Below, piece after piece: positions 1 through 10,910 of a stretch of DNA of 47,512 nucleotides (positions are counted from its first letter, which is position 1; each line of letters opens with the position of its first letter). The DNA comes from Glomus cerebriforme. Taxonomy: Eukaryota; Glomeromycota; Glomeromycetes; Glomerales; Glomeraceae. The DNA lies in contig QKYT01000012.1 in the NCBI GenBank assembly GCA_003550305.1, forward strand, positions 431,911 to 479,422. The letters run 5' to 3'. Position numbers and translations under genes: made by a program. The notes under the pieces are model-generated. The model had not been told where the DNA came from. It made no database searches and saw only the letters and a program-made list of their open reading frames with translations.

Positions 1-1708
1 ACTGGTTAAGTCTATAACCTCCAAATCATCATCTGGTAAAATCTTTTGATTAATCATTGCTAAAATACTATACATTAAACTAATAGTTGTGTATTTACTT
101 CCACCTAAATATTTCAGTTGCTCCAGCAAAATCTTCCAAAATTATACTTATTTCTTACTATTCATTTTCTGTTAGATTTATATTTTTCAGTTACTTTCCA
201 TTATGTCAGTTGAAGGATCAGGATTAATTAATATAGTAGATGTCAGGATATTAATGAGATCTTTGATTTTTATTAAACGTTTCCATGCAAGATAACTAGA
301 ATTCTATCACATTTCTACATCAGTAACCATTTGAAGGTATTCATCATTTTCTTCTAAATCCTGTAATAAAAAATGTAACATAATAGATTGGTAAATTATT
401 ATTAATTGTTAGATTTATTTAAAGAAAAAATATGATTAATTATTAAAATAAAATAATTTAAGAAAATATATTTTTTAAATAAAATATTTTACATTATTAA
501 TAAAAAATTTAATTACTTCATTATTATTAATATGATTAGTACTTTTCTGAATTTCTAGTAATTTTTCCATTTGTTTGGGTGAAGTAAAAAAATTTATTAA
601 TCTTTTAATTCATACAACTAGAATTTCAGCTGGTAGTAACCCTTTTCCCACAACTAATTGCAACATATGAGCTGTACAAGGAAGTCTTGTAAGCTCATTC
701 ATTAATTTTCTGACTTTTACCATATTGGAACCATTATTTGTTGTTATTGTAAAGACTTTATCAGTTAGATTCCAATTTGAAATAATATCACGTAGTACTT
801 TACAAATGTTATCACNGGTATNGGGATAAGNTACATATTGAACTGCTAAAATTGCTTCACAAATATCAAAATTATTGTCAATAAATGAAGATATAACGCC
901 AATATAAACACTTCTATTCTGCGCTATTCATAAGTCTGTTGTTATAGAACAGGAAATAATATTTTCATTAAATTTTTTTCTAAGACAGCTTTAATTTGAT
1001 TGTATGCTTCGGCTAATAGTTGGCGAATTATTTTATTACTTGGAATTTGATAATTTTGATNAAATTCATGAATAAATTCAATTAAGCCTTCATCATTACA
1101 TATACTAATTGGTCTATTATTTTTAATTAAAATTCCAATGAATTTTCTGTCTCAGCAATTTTTAATATCAGGATTATTTCGAATAATTTTATCTATACGG
1201 GTCTGTGTTAACTGGTTATTATTATTTCATATTTCACTCATCCTTCTTTTATGACTTTTCTCAGTAATTCGGTATGAAGCAAGATAAGCAATAAAATTGC
1301 CAGTAAAATTATCAGAATTTATAAAATGACCACATAGCTCTTCACCATTTTTCCGTTGAACTTGAACAAACACTTTACAATTCTTTTGTATTGTTCAATT
1401 GGTTCATATTGATCAAAGTATCTTCATATCCAACTTTGTCCTAGTGGCTTGGCATTTGGGATTAAAACTAGTTGGTTAGCCATTTTGTTTAAATCTTTTT
1501 TTATTGAAGTTTTTTTATGTTTTACATTATTTCTATCAGCTTTTTGCTGGTTATCTACATTTGTATTTGATTCTAAAACAATCATAAGTTCATTTTGACC
1601 TATATTTTGCTGTTCACGTTCCCTTTGCCTTGGTCTTTTTGATCCACTTGTTCTGGGAGTCAAGGTTTCAAAATTTTCTGGCCCACTAGAGTGGCTGGAC
1701 ATTGTCAT
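1..1708 (-). pseudogene. decayed hAT-family transposase (BED finger type), runs off left edge
   Basis: Read right to left, the first 94 codons are open (1708 down to 1424), ending in a TGA inside SWI*RYFDQ. The frame then recovers as a BED-finger-like stretch with a C-G-H-F motif (about 1320-1390), then blocks typical of fungal hAT transposases: TTNNGSNMVK (about 725-750), LPCTAHMLQLVVGKGL (about 640-690), FFTSPKQMEK (about 565-595) and YLGGSKYTTISLMYSILAMI (about 50-115). At least six in-frame stops (near 1424, 1227, 1152, 928, 610 and 304-309) and a frameshift near 1385 break it. Isolated N bases lie at 816, 822, 831 and 1061. The AT-rich stretch at 370-540 may be an intron or insertion. 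Family assignment rests on motif order known for hAT elements. The 3' part lies outside the window. Confidence 0.8.
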
Positions 1709-1734
1709 AAAAGGACTAGACTAAAATAAAGTGA

Positions 1735-3540
1735 CAGTGTGATACCTCTTTTTAATCACTATCATGTATTTATTTCACATTTTTTTGATCAACTATTGTA
1801 CAGTATTAACATGCATACATCTGTATGGATATCTATAAATATCTCACTATATCTGTATTAGAGGTATGCTCCAAAATCTGATCAATCTGAATATCCGGTC
1901 ATCTATCTAAAAATTGACCAGATTCAAATTAATTTGTTTGTACTACCAGATTGACCAGATGGTTCAACAGATATTTGGTCAATCTAATAATCCATTTATA
2001 TCACTGGATTCACCAGATTTACCAAATTTTTTATAAAACTTTATATACTATAATTGAAGGTGGATGAAGAGTCACTTCTACAAAAAGAAAAAAAAGAATG
2101 TTAGAAACGTTCTTGTATTAAAATTTAATACCCCTCCCCTTCAATTATCTTCAGGAGCTGAGCTGAAGAGTTCGTTCTTACAAAAAAGAAAAAAAAAAGA
2201 ATGTTAGCAACATTTTTGTATTAAAATTTAATACCCCTCCCCTTTAATTACCTCCAGAAGCTAAGCTGAAGTATTCGTTCTTACAAAAAAGAAAAAAAAA
2301 GAACGTTAATAACATTCTTGTATTAAAATTTAATGCCTCTTCCTTTCAATTACCTTCAGGAGCTGAGCTGAAGTATTCATTCCTACAAAAAAAAGAAAAA
2401 AAAAGAATGTTAGCAATGTTCTTGTATTAAAATTTAATATNCCTCCNCTTCAATTACCTCCAGGAGCTGAGCTGAAGTGTTCGTTTCTACAAAAAAGAAA
2501 AAAAAAATGTTAACAACGTTCTTGTATTAAAATTTAATATCCCTCCCATTCAATTACCTCCAGGAGCTGAGCTGAAGTATTCATTTCTATAAAAAAGAAA
2601 AAAAAAAGAACGTTAACAACATTCTTGTATTAAAATTTAATACCCCTCCCCTTTAATTACCTCTAGAAGCTAAGCCAAAGTGTTCGTTCCTACAAAAAAA
2701 AAAGAACATTAATAACGTTCTTGTATTAATGTTTAATAAAACGTCCCCTTCAATTACCTCCAGAAATCGAGCCAAAGAGTTCGTTCCTATAAAAATAAAA
2801 AAAAAGAATGTTAGCAATGTTTTTGTATTAAAATTTAATACCCCTTCTCTTTAATTATCTCCAGGAGCTGAGCTGAAGAGTTCGTTCCTACAAAAATTAA
2901 TAAAAAAGAAGCTTATTAAATGTTCTTATATAATAAATAAAAAAATATCCTCTATGCCTCTTTTACTCCATTTACCTTCAGGAACTGAGCCGAAAAGTTC
3001 GTTCCTACAAAAAAGAATAAAAAAGAATGTTAATAAATGTTCTTGTATAATAAAATAAAAAAACATTACCCTACCCCCCCTTTTACCTCATTTACCTCTA
3101 AGAGTCAAGCCGAAGAGTTCGTTCCTACAAAAAAAAATAAAAAAGAATGTTAATAAATATTTTTGTGTATTAAAATAAAAAAACAAAAAAAACAAAAAAA
3201 AATACCAGATTTGACCAGATTATCTAATCAATCTAGTCAATCTGGTCATCTGTGTAATATCTAATCAATCTGATATTATTCAACGGATTCATCTGGATTA
3301 TCTGAAATCTGTTCATTCCTTAATCCAGATTATCCAATCTGTTCAAAAACAGATGACGAATTGAACGGATTTCACTGGAGCATAACTCTAATCTGTATAT
3401 CTATAATTTCTTATCTGTTGCTTAAAATTAATATCTGGATATCTGGATATCTGTACAGATATCCAGATTTCATATCCACAGATCAGACCACTAGTTACAA
3501 ATCGATTATAGTCACTATCACAACAATTATTAGTTCTGAT
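1735..3540. mobile_element. repeat element: inverted-repeat flanks around a tandem array
   Basis: The segment is roughly symmetric. The left flank (1840-2035) and right flank (3205-3480) are both crowded with AATCTG/CAGATT words in both orientations. They also share an imperfect inverted repeat: ATTAGAGGTATGCTCCA near 1858-1874 against TGGAGCATAACTCTAAT near 3375-3391. Between them lies the tandem array. This could be the 5' subterminal region of the adjacent hAT element (whose open frame starts at 1708 and points away) or a separate non-autonomous element nested beside it. I could not fix the exact ends or a target-site duplication. Confidence 0.5.
2045..3190. repeat. tandem repeat, about 11 copies of a ~103-base unit
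   Basis: A recurring anchor (cAGGAGCTGAGCTGAAG and variants) begins near 2152, 2255, 2357, 2461, 2561, 2664, 2761, 2862, 2979 and 3099, with a degenerate copy near 2052. Spacing is 97-104 bases for most copies and 117-120 for the last two. Each unit has TTCGTTCCTACAAAAAAG, an A-rich run, an imperfect palindrome AAGAAYGTT-n-AAYGTTCTT, then GTATTAAAATTTAAT and a C-rich patch. Two single N bases (2441, 2447) sit in one copy, as expected where short reads of near-identical units were merged. No open frame of note crosses the array. Confidence 0.9.
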
Positions 3541-5409
3541 ATAATAGTTAATATATAAAAATTTTAATAAATAAACCTTTATATAATTACCATAATTTTA
3601 GTCATAAAATAATTTCAGCTAGAATTACTATATCATATGATTAAAATTTTCTTTTTAAGAATAAATATTATATATGTAAAAATTGGCAAAATTTTTTTAT
3701 TAAATGGCTATCATCAAAAATGGAAATATTAGAATTATAATTTACTAATTTTAGCTAAAATTAAGAAAATTTTAATTTCAATACTTTATATAAGCATACT
3801 TTTATACAATCACCAATTTTGAGAGAATTGATTAAGTGACTATATGGAGATCTGACTGTATTATATATAACTCATAATTTGGTTTAGCAAATTTACATAA
3901 AATCTTGTTTTTTATTTATTTGTTTTTGACTTTCTTTCTTTTCTAATTTCCTTTTTTTTTTCTTTTTTTTTCTTTCTATTTAAATTAGCTTTTTATAATT
4001 TTATTTTTGTGTTTGTTTATTTGTTTTTATCTTTCTTTATTTTTTAATTTACCTTTTTTTTTTTTATTTAAGTTAGCTTTTTGTCTTTTAGGTTTTATTT
4101 TTATTTTTGGTGAATTTTTTTATTCTAATTTCTTCTTTTTTTGCTTTTTGGCATTTTAATCTTTAAGTAAGTCTTTTCTTTATTTTTTTTGTTTTTCTTA
4201 TTTTTGGTAAGGGTTTTTTTTTGTTCTAATTACCCTTTTTTTTTCTTTTTTTCTTTTTTTTTTTTTGTTTATTTCTTTTTTTCCTTTTTTTATTTTATTT
4301 ATTTTTTGATAAATTAAAAATTCTATAAATAAATAAATTATTTCTATAAATAAAATTTATTATTCTAATTTATTTTTTTGAGATTATTACAAATAAGACA
4401 TGTAACAGGATATTACAATTAGATTTATTCATATTTTAATATATAAGTTTCAGATTGGATTCAGAATTCAGAAAATAAAGACACAACCCAAAATTAAATT
4501 TTGGTATATACAAACCTAAAGAGTTTTAGGTAGTTAATTTTAGGTCCTATTTCTAAATAAGATTAATACTATATGTAAATATTATCAAGTATAAAATGTT
4601 AATATATAAGGTTGGTAAACCAATTTTAGTTTATAAATTTATATGGAAAAAAAAGAAAAACTTTAATTATACTATTATTTTACTAGGATCTGTATATTAT
4701 TAAAAATTATTATATAAATTATCTGTTATTAAAAATAGGTTGATAGTTAAATATTTTTATTATTAAAATTAAGGTGATTTTATTAATTAATTTATTTTTA
4801 CATTTTGAAGATTTTTATTAGAATTCCACTTTTGATATATAATAGTTTATATTCTAATAATATAGAAATATTTTCAAAAATTTTAACCTATATATCCTTT
4901 ATCCAGTAATTCAAATTTAATAAAATTTCCATTAGATTTGTTTGGTGAAAGAAATGTTATTTTTAATTTAATACAAATTCTATAGTTTTTAAAATAAATA
5001 AAAAAAAAATTTATACGAGCATTTAAGTTAAATTCTTTGAATTGTTTTGATATATTCTTTTATATTTTTATAGCTTCATAAATTTCTAATAATATTCTAA
5101 ACTAACTTTTTGAAACAGTAAGTGGCTGAATAAAAGATGACACAACATATTTTCACATTATAGTTACATTATCACCACAGTTTTTTATGGTCACATTCTG
5201 TCTATAATTATGGGTGCCATTTATGCCCTAACTGGTATATTGTTCCTGACTACGTAATTTCCTCAAACGATTCTTTATTTGATAAAATGTTTATTATTTA
5301 GTGTAAGATATCATTTTATAAAAAAAATAAACAGACAAATTCATAAAGTTCGCTTATATAATTTATACTAGTTATAAACCCGGATTTTCACATAACCTGA
5401 TGTCGTAAT
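3541..5409. other. AT-rich intergenic DNA with a strongly T-rich strand at 3890-4310
   Basis: No gene is recognisable. From about 3890 to 4310 the plus strand is almost purely T with scattered A, G and C, including loosely repeated blocks such as GTTTATTTGTTTTTATCTTTCTTTA, so it is a degenerate low-complexity tract. Part of 5100-5409 should be the 3' untranslated region of the minus-strand TerD gene. Nothing else is visible. Confidence 0.6.
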
Positions 5410-6744
5410 TTACCCAAATAAACCGCATTGAGCAATGGAATATTCAATTGGATCATAATCTTCAGCGTTACCCCTACTTAATCTACCAACCTGAATAACC
5501 TGCCACATACCTTGACCAACTCTCGATACACAACACATAATGACAGCTTGAGAATTAGCAGCTTGTTCTAATTGATAAGCACATAAAGGTTTATCAGGTT
5601 GAGTTTCATCTATCAACTTAAAACTTGGAGCTTTAAAATGACCAATAGTAGGGGATTTAAACGAACTCAGAACGAAATACAATTGTGTTACTTCCGGTGG
5701 TAACTGATCTAATTTTGCCTCAATACGTTGATGACCTTTTTTATTTGCATTATCCATCAAATCACCCGAATGTTTCATATGTGGAAATGATGGATAAAAT
5801 ACTGATGCATAATCGTATTTTCTAAAAAATACTTCACTAAAATAAAATAAGTTAATTAAAGAAAGTTCATTTGGAATTTTTTTTTAAAAAAAACAACTAT
5901 ATTTACCCCACGTAAAGTAAACAACTTCCATCCAAATAATCTTGAGTTCCATTTGCGGGATAACCCCAAAATAAATCAAAAGTTAAACTCTTGATGGATT
6001 CTGCACGTGTAATATTATAAAGTACAACAATCAATTGGATATGACTTCCTGGTCCGATAGAATAATCCTGTAATGTGTTAGCTGTCGAATCAGCTTTTCG
6101 ATCCTACAAAATATATTAAATGAAATATGAAATTAAATTTAAATTAATTGAATTAACCAGCTTCCATCTCTAATCAATCATTAAGTGATTTTAATAACTT
6201 GCCTGTAATTCAACACCATTAAAAATTAATTTTTGTTTACCTTCATCAACATTTAATTTTTTTCTAATTTCTGTTCTTAGTGCAAGAATATTTTTAATTT
6301 GATTATATTGAAATGTATTCTTTTGTCCATTTAACAATACAATATAAATTTCTCCCGTCTTATTATTTCCATCAGCTTGTGTATTTTGTGATAGTTTTAC
6401 TTTTCCAATATTGTCTACATCAATTTTAAATGGTGCTTTATCCCATGCTAATGATAATAATTTTAATTCTTCCATGGACAATTTCTCTGGACATTCGGGA
6501 CATTTACGAACTTTCTGAGGAGTAGTTGTATTTGATAAATCCAAATTTTTTACCAAACACTATATTCGGAAGAAAAAGAATAATTTTAGTAGAAAGGAAA
6601 AAGAATTTACATAATAGCTATGATCATATAAGACTGGCTTTTTACCCTTAAACAATAAGAAGGAATATGATTACAACGGTCTGTAACTGTAGTAGGCGGA
6701 AACTCTTTAGAAAGTTTATCACCTTTACACTGAGAACACTTCAT
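5410..6744 (-). CDS. RING finger - ubiquitin-like - TerD fusion protein (copy A)
   Basis: Four exons, 6744-6646, 6559-6203, 6103-5907 and 5836-5410, join in phase into 359 residues. Residues 1-56 form a C3HC4 RING-like finger: C3, C6, C24, H26, C31, C34, C53, C56. Residues about 102-183 look ubiquitin-like, with the KLIFNGVELQ and LQDYSIGPGSHIQLIVVLY signatures, and no terminal GG for cleavage. Residues about 184-359 match the TerD/CABP1 stress-protein domain: FDLFWGYP, HSGDLMDNANKKGH, LDQLPPEV, LYFVLSS and NSQAVIMC. TerD is known from bacterial tellurite/phage/stress operons and from Dictyostelium Ca-binding proteins. The RING and Ubl suggest a ubiquitin-linked cytosolic role, which is inference. 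Intron 2 has a GC donor (CAG|GCAAGT). The start fits the first Met, conserved in the divergent paralogue at 7145. A paralogue lies 400 bases away, head to head. Confidence 0.85.
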
Positions 6745-7144
6745 ATTAATGCTTAATAACGAAAATACAACTTTTGAGAACAAATTTGGGTGCCTAAAGT
6801 TCTCTGCGTTAAAGTGAAAAAAACCGGGAATTTTTGAAAAACCCTCCTTATATTGATGTGATATACGTTTTGATCGTTAAACTTTAAAACAAAAGCACTG
6901 TCACTACTGTGTCATGTGGATCTTACTTCAACATCTATCACATATGAAAATTCTAATCTATAACTGGTTTAAGTCTTTTTTTGGTTTTTTTTTAATGGTA
7001 CAAGTACCAAATTGTTTAAATAATGACTTTTACCATTTCCACTTTGTTAAAATAGCCCGATTTAGTAGGTGCAAAAAGATTCCAGCGAAATGAAAAACTC
7101 TTTATATAGATACTAAAGTTATATCCTCTTTTTTTTTAAAAAAA
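6745..7144. promoter_or_regulatory. shared promoter region of the divergent RING-Ubl-TerD pair
   Basis: The 400-base gap separates the two start codons, so any promoter elements for both genes must lie here. A TATA-like TTTATATAGAT sits near 7100, about 45 bases before the plus-strand ATG, and a T-rich then A-rich run abuts that ATG. The left gene has no equally clear TATA-like box. No convincing palindromic operator was found. Confidence 0.5.
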
Positions 7145-8521
7145 ATGAAGTGTTCAAATTGTAAAGTTGATAAATTATCACGAGAATTTCCAACTGACAC
7201 TATCAGTCAAAAATGTGGACACGTTTCTAGTTTTTGTTTAAAGGTAAGTTGTTTTTATTATTTTAACTTAGGATTGATTCTTAAATTCTGACTTTTTTCT
7301 TTTTTTTTCCGGTTAAAGTGCGTAATAAACCATATAAATATTAAAACAGATAACAAAACAACAGTAGCAAAACAATGTCCAGAATGTAAAACAAATCTTA
7401 ACGCAAAAGAAATCAAAGATTTAAATATAGCGTGGGAAAAAGCGCCATTTAGAATTGATATAGATAATATTTCACAATTACATTCACAAAAAAGTTCGGC
7501 ACAAAATGGTGAAGTTGATGGACATGGTAATTCTACTACAGGAGATTTTTATGTAGTGTTATTAAACGGTACTAAATTGAAATTTAGGCTTGAAAATGTT
7601 AAAAGCGTTGGAGCTTTAAAAGAAGCTATTAAAACTCAAACTAAAGTTGAACCTAATAAACAAAAATTAATTCATAAAGGCGTAGAGTTACAAGTAAGTT
7701 GAAGAAGGATTCTAAAATGTTTTCGGAATTTTAATTTCTAAAATTTTTTTGGATATTTTTTCTAATTATATTTAGACTTATACAAATCAAGGAAGGATTC
7801 AAATTCAATTATCAGAATATAATATAGTTGCAGAAAGTCATATACAACTTATCGTATTATTATACTCTATATCGAGAGAATTATCCATTAATGCCCTAAC
7901 TTTCGATTTATTTTGGGGATATCCAGCAAGTGGATGTGATTATTTAGATGGTACTTGTATGCTTTATACAGGTACCGGAAATAGTGCAGGTCAACTTTGG
8001 CGTCGGTTTGATTATCAATCTACAAGTTTTCATGATATCCCTAATATGGCTCATTCTGGTGATGTTATGGATCACAACAACAGAAGAGGTGTGTTATATT
8101 TCATTTTACTTATTTAATTTTTTTATTTTATTTTTTTTTTATTTAAATTAAATTTTTGATTAATTTTTTTTTCCATTCTTAAAAAGGACATCATCGTATA
8201 ACAGCGAATTTAGCATCGTTACCACAAACTGTAACAAAGTTATATTTTATTCTAAGTTCATGGAATGCCCCGAATATAGGTCACTTTCCGAATCCATCAT
8301 TTAAAATGTTTGATCCCTCAAAAGCTGATATTCAATTATGTTCTTATACTATACAATCTGCTGCTTCTTCACAAGCTGTTATAATGTGCGTTGCCGCCAA
8401 AAATCCTTACGATGGCAATTGGAATGTATTTGAAATTGGTAAATTATCAGCTGGTAATGCAAAAAATTATTCTCCAATTGAAACAACAATTAATAATATG
8501 GATCAATTCTTTGGAATTTAA
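7145..8521 (+). CDS. RING finger - ubiquitin-like - TerD fusion protein (copy B)
   Basis: Four exons, 7145-7243, 7319-7693, 7776-8088 and 8187-8521, give 373 residues in phase. The RING-like finger has the same eight ligands at the same positions as copy A (C3, C6, C24, H26, C31, C34, C53, C56). The ubiquitin-like part is about residues 108-190 (KLIHKGVELQ, LSEYNIVAESHIQLIVLLY). The TerD part is about 191-373 (FDLFWGYP, HSGDVMDHNNRRGH, LASLPQTV, LYFILSSW, SSQAVIMC). The first two introns match copy A in position and phase. The third lies after NNRRG, where copy A is uninterrupted, and the copy A third-intron site (after LLYVG) is uninterrupted here. All donors are GT. A function in stress or immunity through ubiquitin signalling is inference from domain content only. 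Confidence 0.87.
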
Positions 8522-8950
8522 TCTTGAAGGTAAAAGGGAGTTTTATTTTATTAATGGTGTTTAGGGATAATTTTAGCTATGTATTATGATATTTTTATAG
8601 TATATAGTAGTATATCATATAAATACTGTTTGAAAATAAAGTGAATTCTTTTAATTCATTTACCAATTAAAATGGATCGGTTATAAATCTTATTTCATAA
8701 ATTTTTTAAATTCTTGATTTGAATCTTTAGTCATCCCATAATAAAACGTTGCTGATCGGAAAATTTAAACGAGATCTTGTGAAACATACGTAATGCGTCA
8801 ACGTAGATCTTTAGTCGTCATCATGTTTAATTATCCAATCAATTATGGTTTAAAATTTCGCCGTTTTTTAAAGTAAACAACTCGATTATACATTTCCAAA
8901 AAAAAAAAAAAATTCTTACGAAAATTTCCCATTTTTATTTTTGTAATAAA
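8522..8950. other. intergenic: 3' end of TerD gene B and promoter of the phosphatase gene
   Basis: AT-rich, with a run of about 14 A residues near 8899-8912 just before the next start codon. No conserved element or further gene is seen. Confidence 0.5.
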
Positions 8951-10479
8951 ATGACCGGGCCAGATGAATGGTTAGTTGCTATACGGAAATGTCAGTATTT
9001 AACTGAGCCCGATATGAAAAAACTTTGCGAAATGGTAAGTTCAGTATTCCTCTACTTCCTACTCACTTTTCTTAAGCTTATACCTAAAACTTTTTTTTAT
9101 TAAATAGGTTAAAGAATTATTAATGGAAGAATCAAATATACAGCCCGTACATACACCTGTTACGGTATGTGGAGATATTCATGGACAATTTTATGATTTA
9201 TTAGAATTGTTTCATGTTGGAGGAGAAATTCCTGATACTCATTATATATTTATGGTGAGTATTTACCAAATTATTGCGATCGAATCCTAAATTTAAATTG
9301 GTAATTTTTTTTTTAAAAAAAATTCTGTAGGGTGACTTTGTAGATAGAGGTTATTATAGTTTAGAGACGTTTACTTTATTGATGGTATTGAAAGCAAGGT
9401 TTTGTATAATAATAATAATTTAATCAATTAATTAAAAAATTTATAGTGAGTTGGTTTATTTGTTGATTATTGATTCCTAAATAATTTTATTATTATATAT
9501 ATAGATATCCAGACAAAATTACACTTTTGAGAGGTAATCATGAAAGTAGACAAATTACACAAGTGTATGGATTTTATGGTAAGTCATTTATAAAGCATAA
9601 ATATATGCTGGAATTCTTAATTTATTTAATTTTTAAAAAATATTTTAAATTAGATGAATGTCAAACAAAATATGGAAATCCGAATGTTTGGAAGTATTGT
9701 TGTCAAGTGTTTGATTATTTAACATTAGCGGCTGTAAGTTTAATCTACAAATGGAGTTATTGCAATACTTTTTCTTTCATTGTTATTATTGTTAAATGAT
9801 ACAGTTTATTAAATAATCTCTCTATATTAGATTGTAGATGGTCGTGTTTTATGTGTTCATGGTGGATTATCACCTGAAGTTAGAACATTAGACCAAATAA
9901 GGACGATACCTAGGGCTCAAGAAATTCCTCATGAGGGTGCTTTTTGTGGTATATGATAATAGGAATATAACGATACAATTTAAATTATTTTAAAAAAATT
10001 TTTAACAAAAATTTACTTTAGATTTAATGTGGTCTGATCCTGAAGATATTGAAACGTGGGCTGTAAGTCCACGAGGTGCTGGTTGGTTATTTGGAGCTAA
10101 AGTAACGAATGAGGTAAGGATACTGATTGTTTATATATTCTTTCAAATTTATATTTTTAAATTTATTAAATAGTATATTCTTCTTTTCATATATATATAT
10201 ATATATATATTATAGTTTAATCATGTTAATGCTTTAAGTTTAATAGCTAGAGCACATCAGTTAGTACAAGAAGGATATAAATATATGTTTCCTGATGATA
10301 ATTTAGTTACAGTATGGTCAGCACCAAATTATTGTTATAGATGTGGTAATGTGGCATCAATTATGCAAATCAAAGAAAATTTACAAATTGATGAAAGTAG
10401 CTTTAAAATTTTTAATGCTGTACCTGACCAAGAAAGATCTATTCCTGCTAGAGCTGGTGTTGGACAATACTTTTTATAA
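8951..10479 (+). CDS. SIT4: PP2A-like serine/threonine phosphatase catalytic subunit, PP6/Sit4 type
   Basis: Eight exons (8951-9034, 9108-9254, 9331-9398, 9505-9578, 9654-9733, 9831-9948, 10022-10113, 10216-10479) splice in phase to 308 residues, the usual family size. All metallophosphatase motifs are present in order: GDIHG, GDFVDRG, GNHE, CVHGG and RAHQLV, and the protein ends in YFL, the PP2A-family tail that is carboxymethylated on the last Leu. PP6 rather than PP4 or PP2A is favoured by [31 protein letters not shown] and the block [14 protein letters not shown]. In yeast Sit4 works with SAP subunits in G1/S progression and TOR signalling. An AT microsatellite (about 10190-10210) lies in the last intron. 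Confidence 0.95.
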
Positions 10480-10910
10480 ATGAATAATTCGAGTGTATGA
10501 TTGTATGATAGTAAAAATGGAGAAAAAAGCATTACATAACAGAATCATTGTATTTGTAGTCAGATATCAAGTCAACTATATAAATTTAAATTAGTTATTT
10601 CCATTTTTGTTTAATTGTTAATGTATATTTTTTTTTAATAAAACCCAAAATTTAGCTGTTAAAATGGCTGGAAATAATTTCTATAATTGTATATGCATGC
10701 ACATATGTAGATATTATATAATTGCATGAGTAGGTATTCAAAATTCATTTACCTATTAAGGAAAACAAATGCATTATCAGTGAACAATAACAATAATTAA
10801 TTTATTTGAAATTTCATAATTCATTTTATTATTTCATAAATATATATATATATGTATATATATAAAAAGAAACTAATCCTTAGATAAATAATTTTTACAG
10901 TAAACTCTTT
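10480..10910. other. convergent intergenic region
   Basis: Lies between two gene 3' ends. It is AT-rich with TATATA runs near 10845-10865. No coding or RNA feature is recognised. Confidence 0.5.

Noticed and set aside
1..1708. TGA read as tryptophan (alternative genetic code)
   Set aside because: Although several TGA codons sit at Trp positions in the transposase relic, all intact genes here use TGG for Trp and some end in or avoid TGA normally, and a frameshift and a TAG also occur, so pseudogene decay is simpler.
2045..3190. Tandem array as a CRISPR
   Set aside because: Units are contiguous ~103-base repeats with no short direct repeats separating unique spacers, and the genome is eukaryotic.
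3361..3558. 65-codon plus-strand open frame
   Set aside because: It lies within the inverted-repeat flank of the repeat element and its hydrophobic composition follows from AT-rich repeats.
10285..10532. Minus-strand frame opposite the last exon of the phosphatase gene
   Set aside because: It is antisense to a strongly conserved exon and shows no features of its own.
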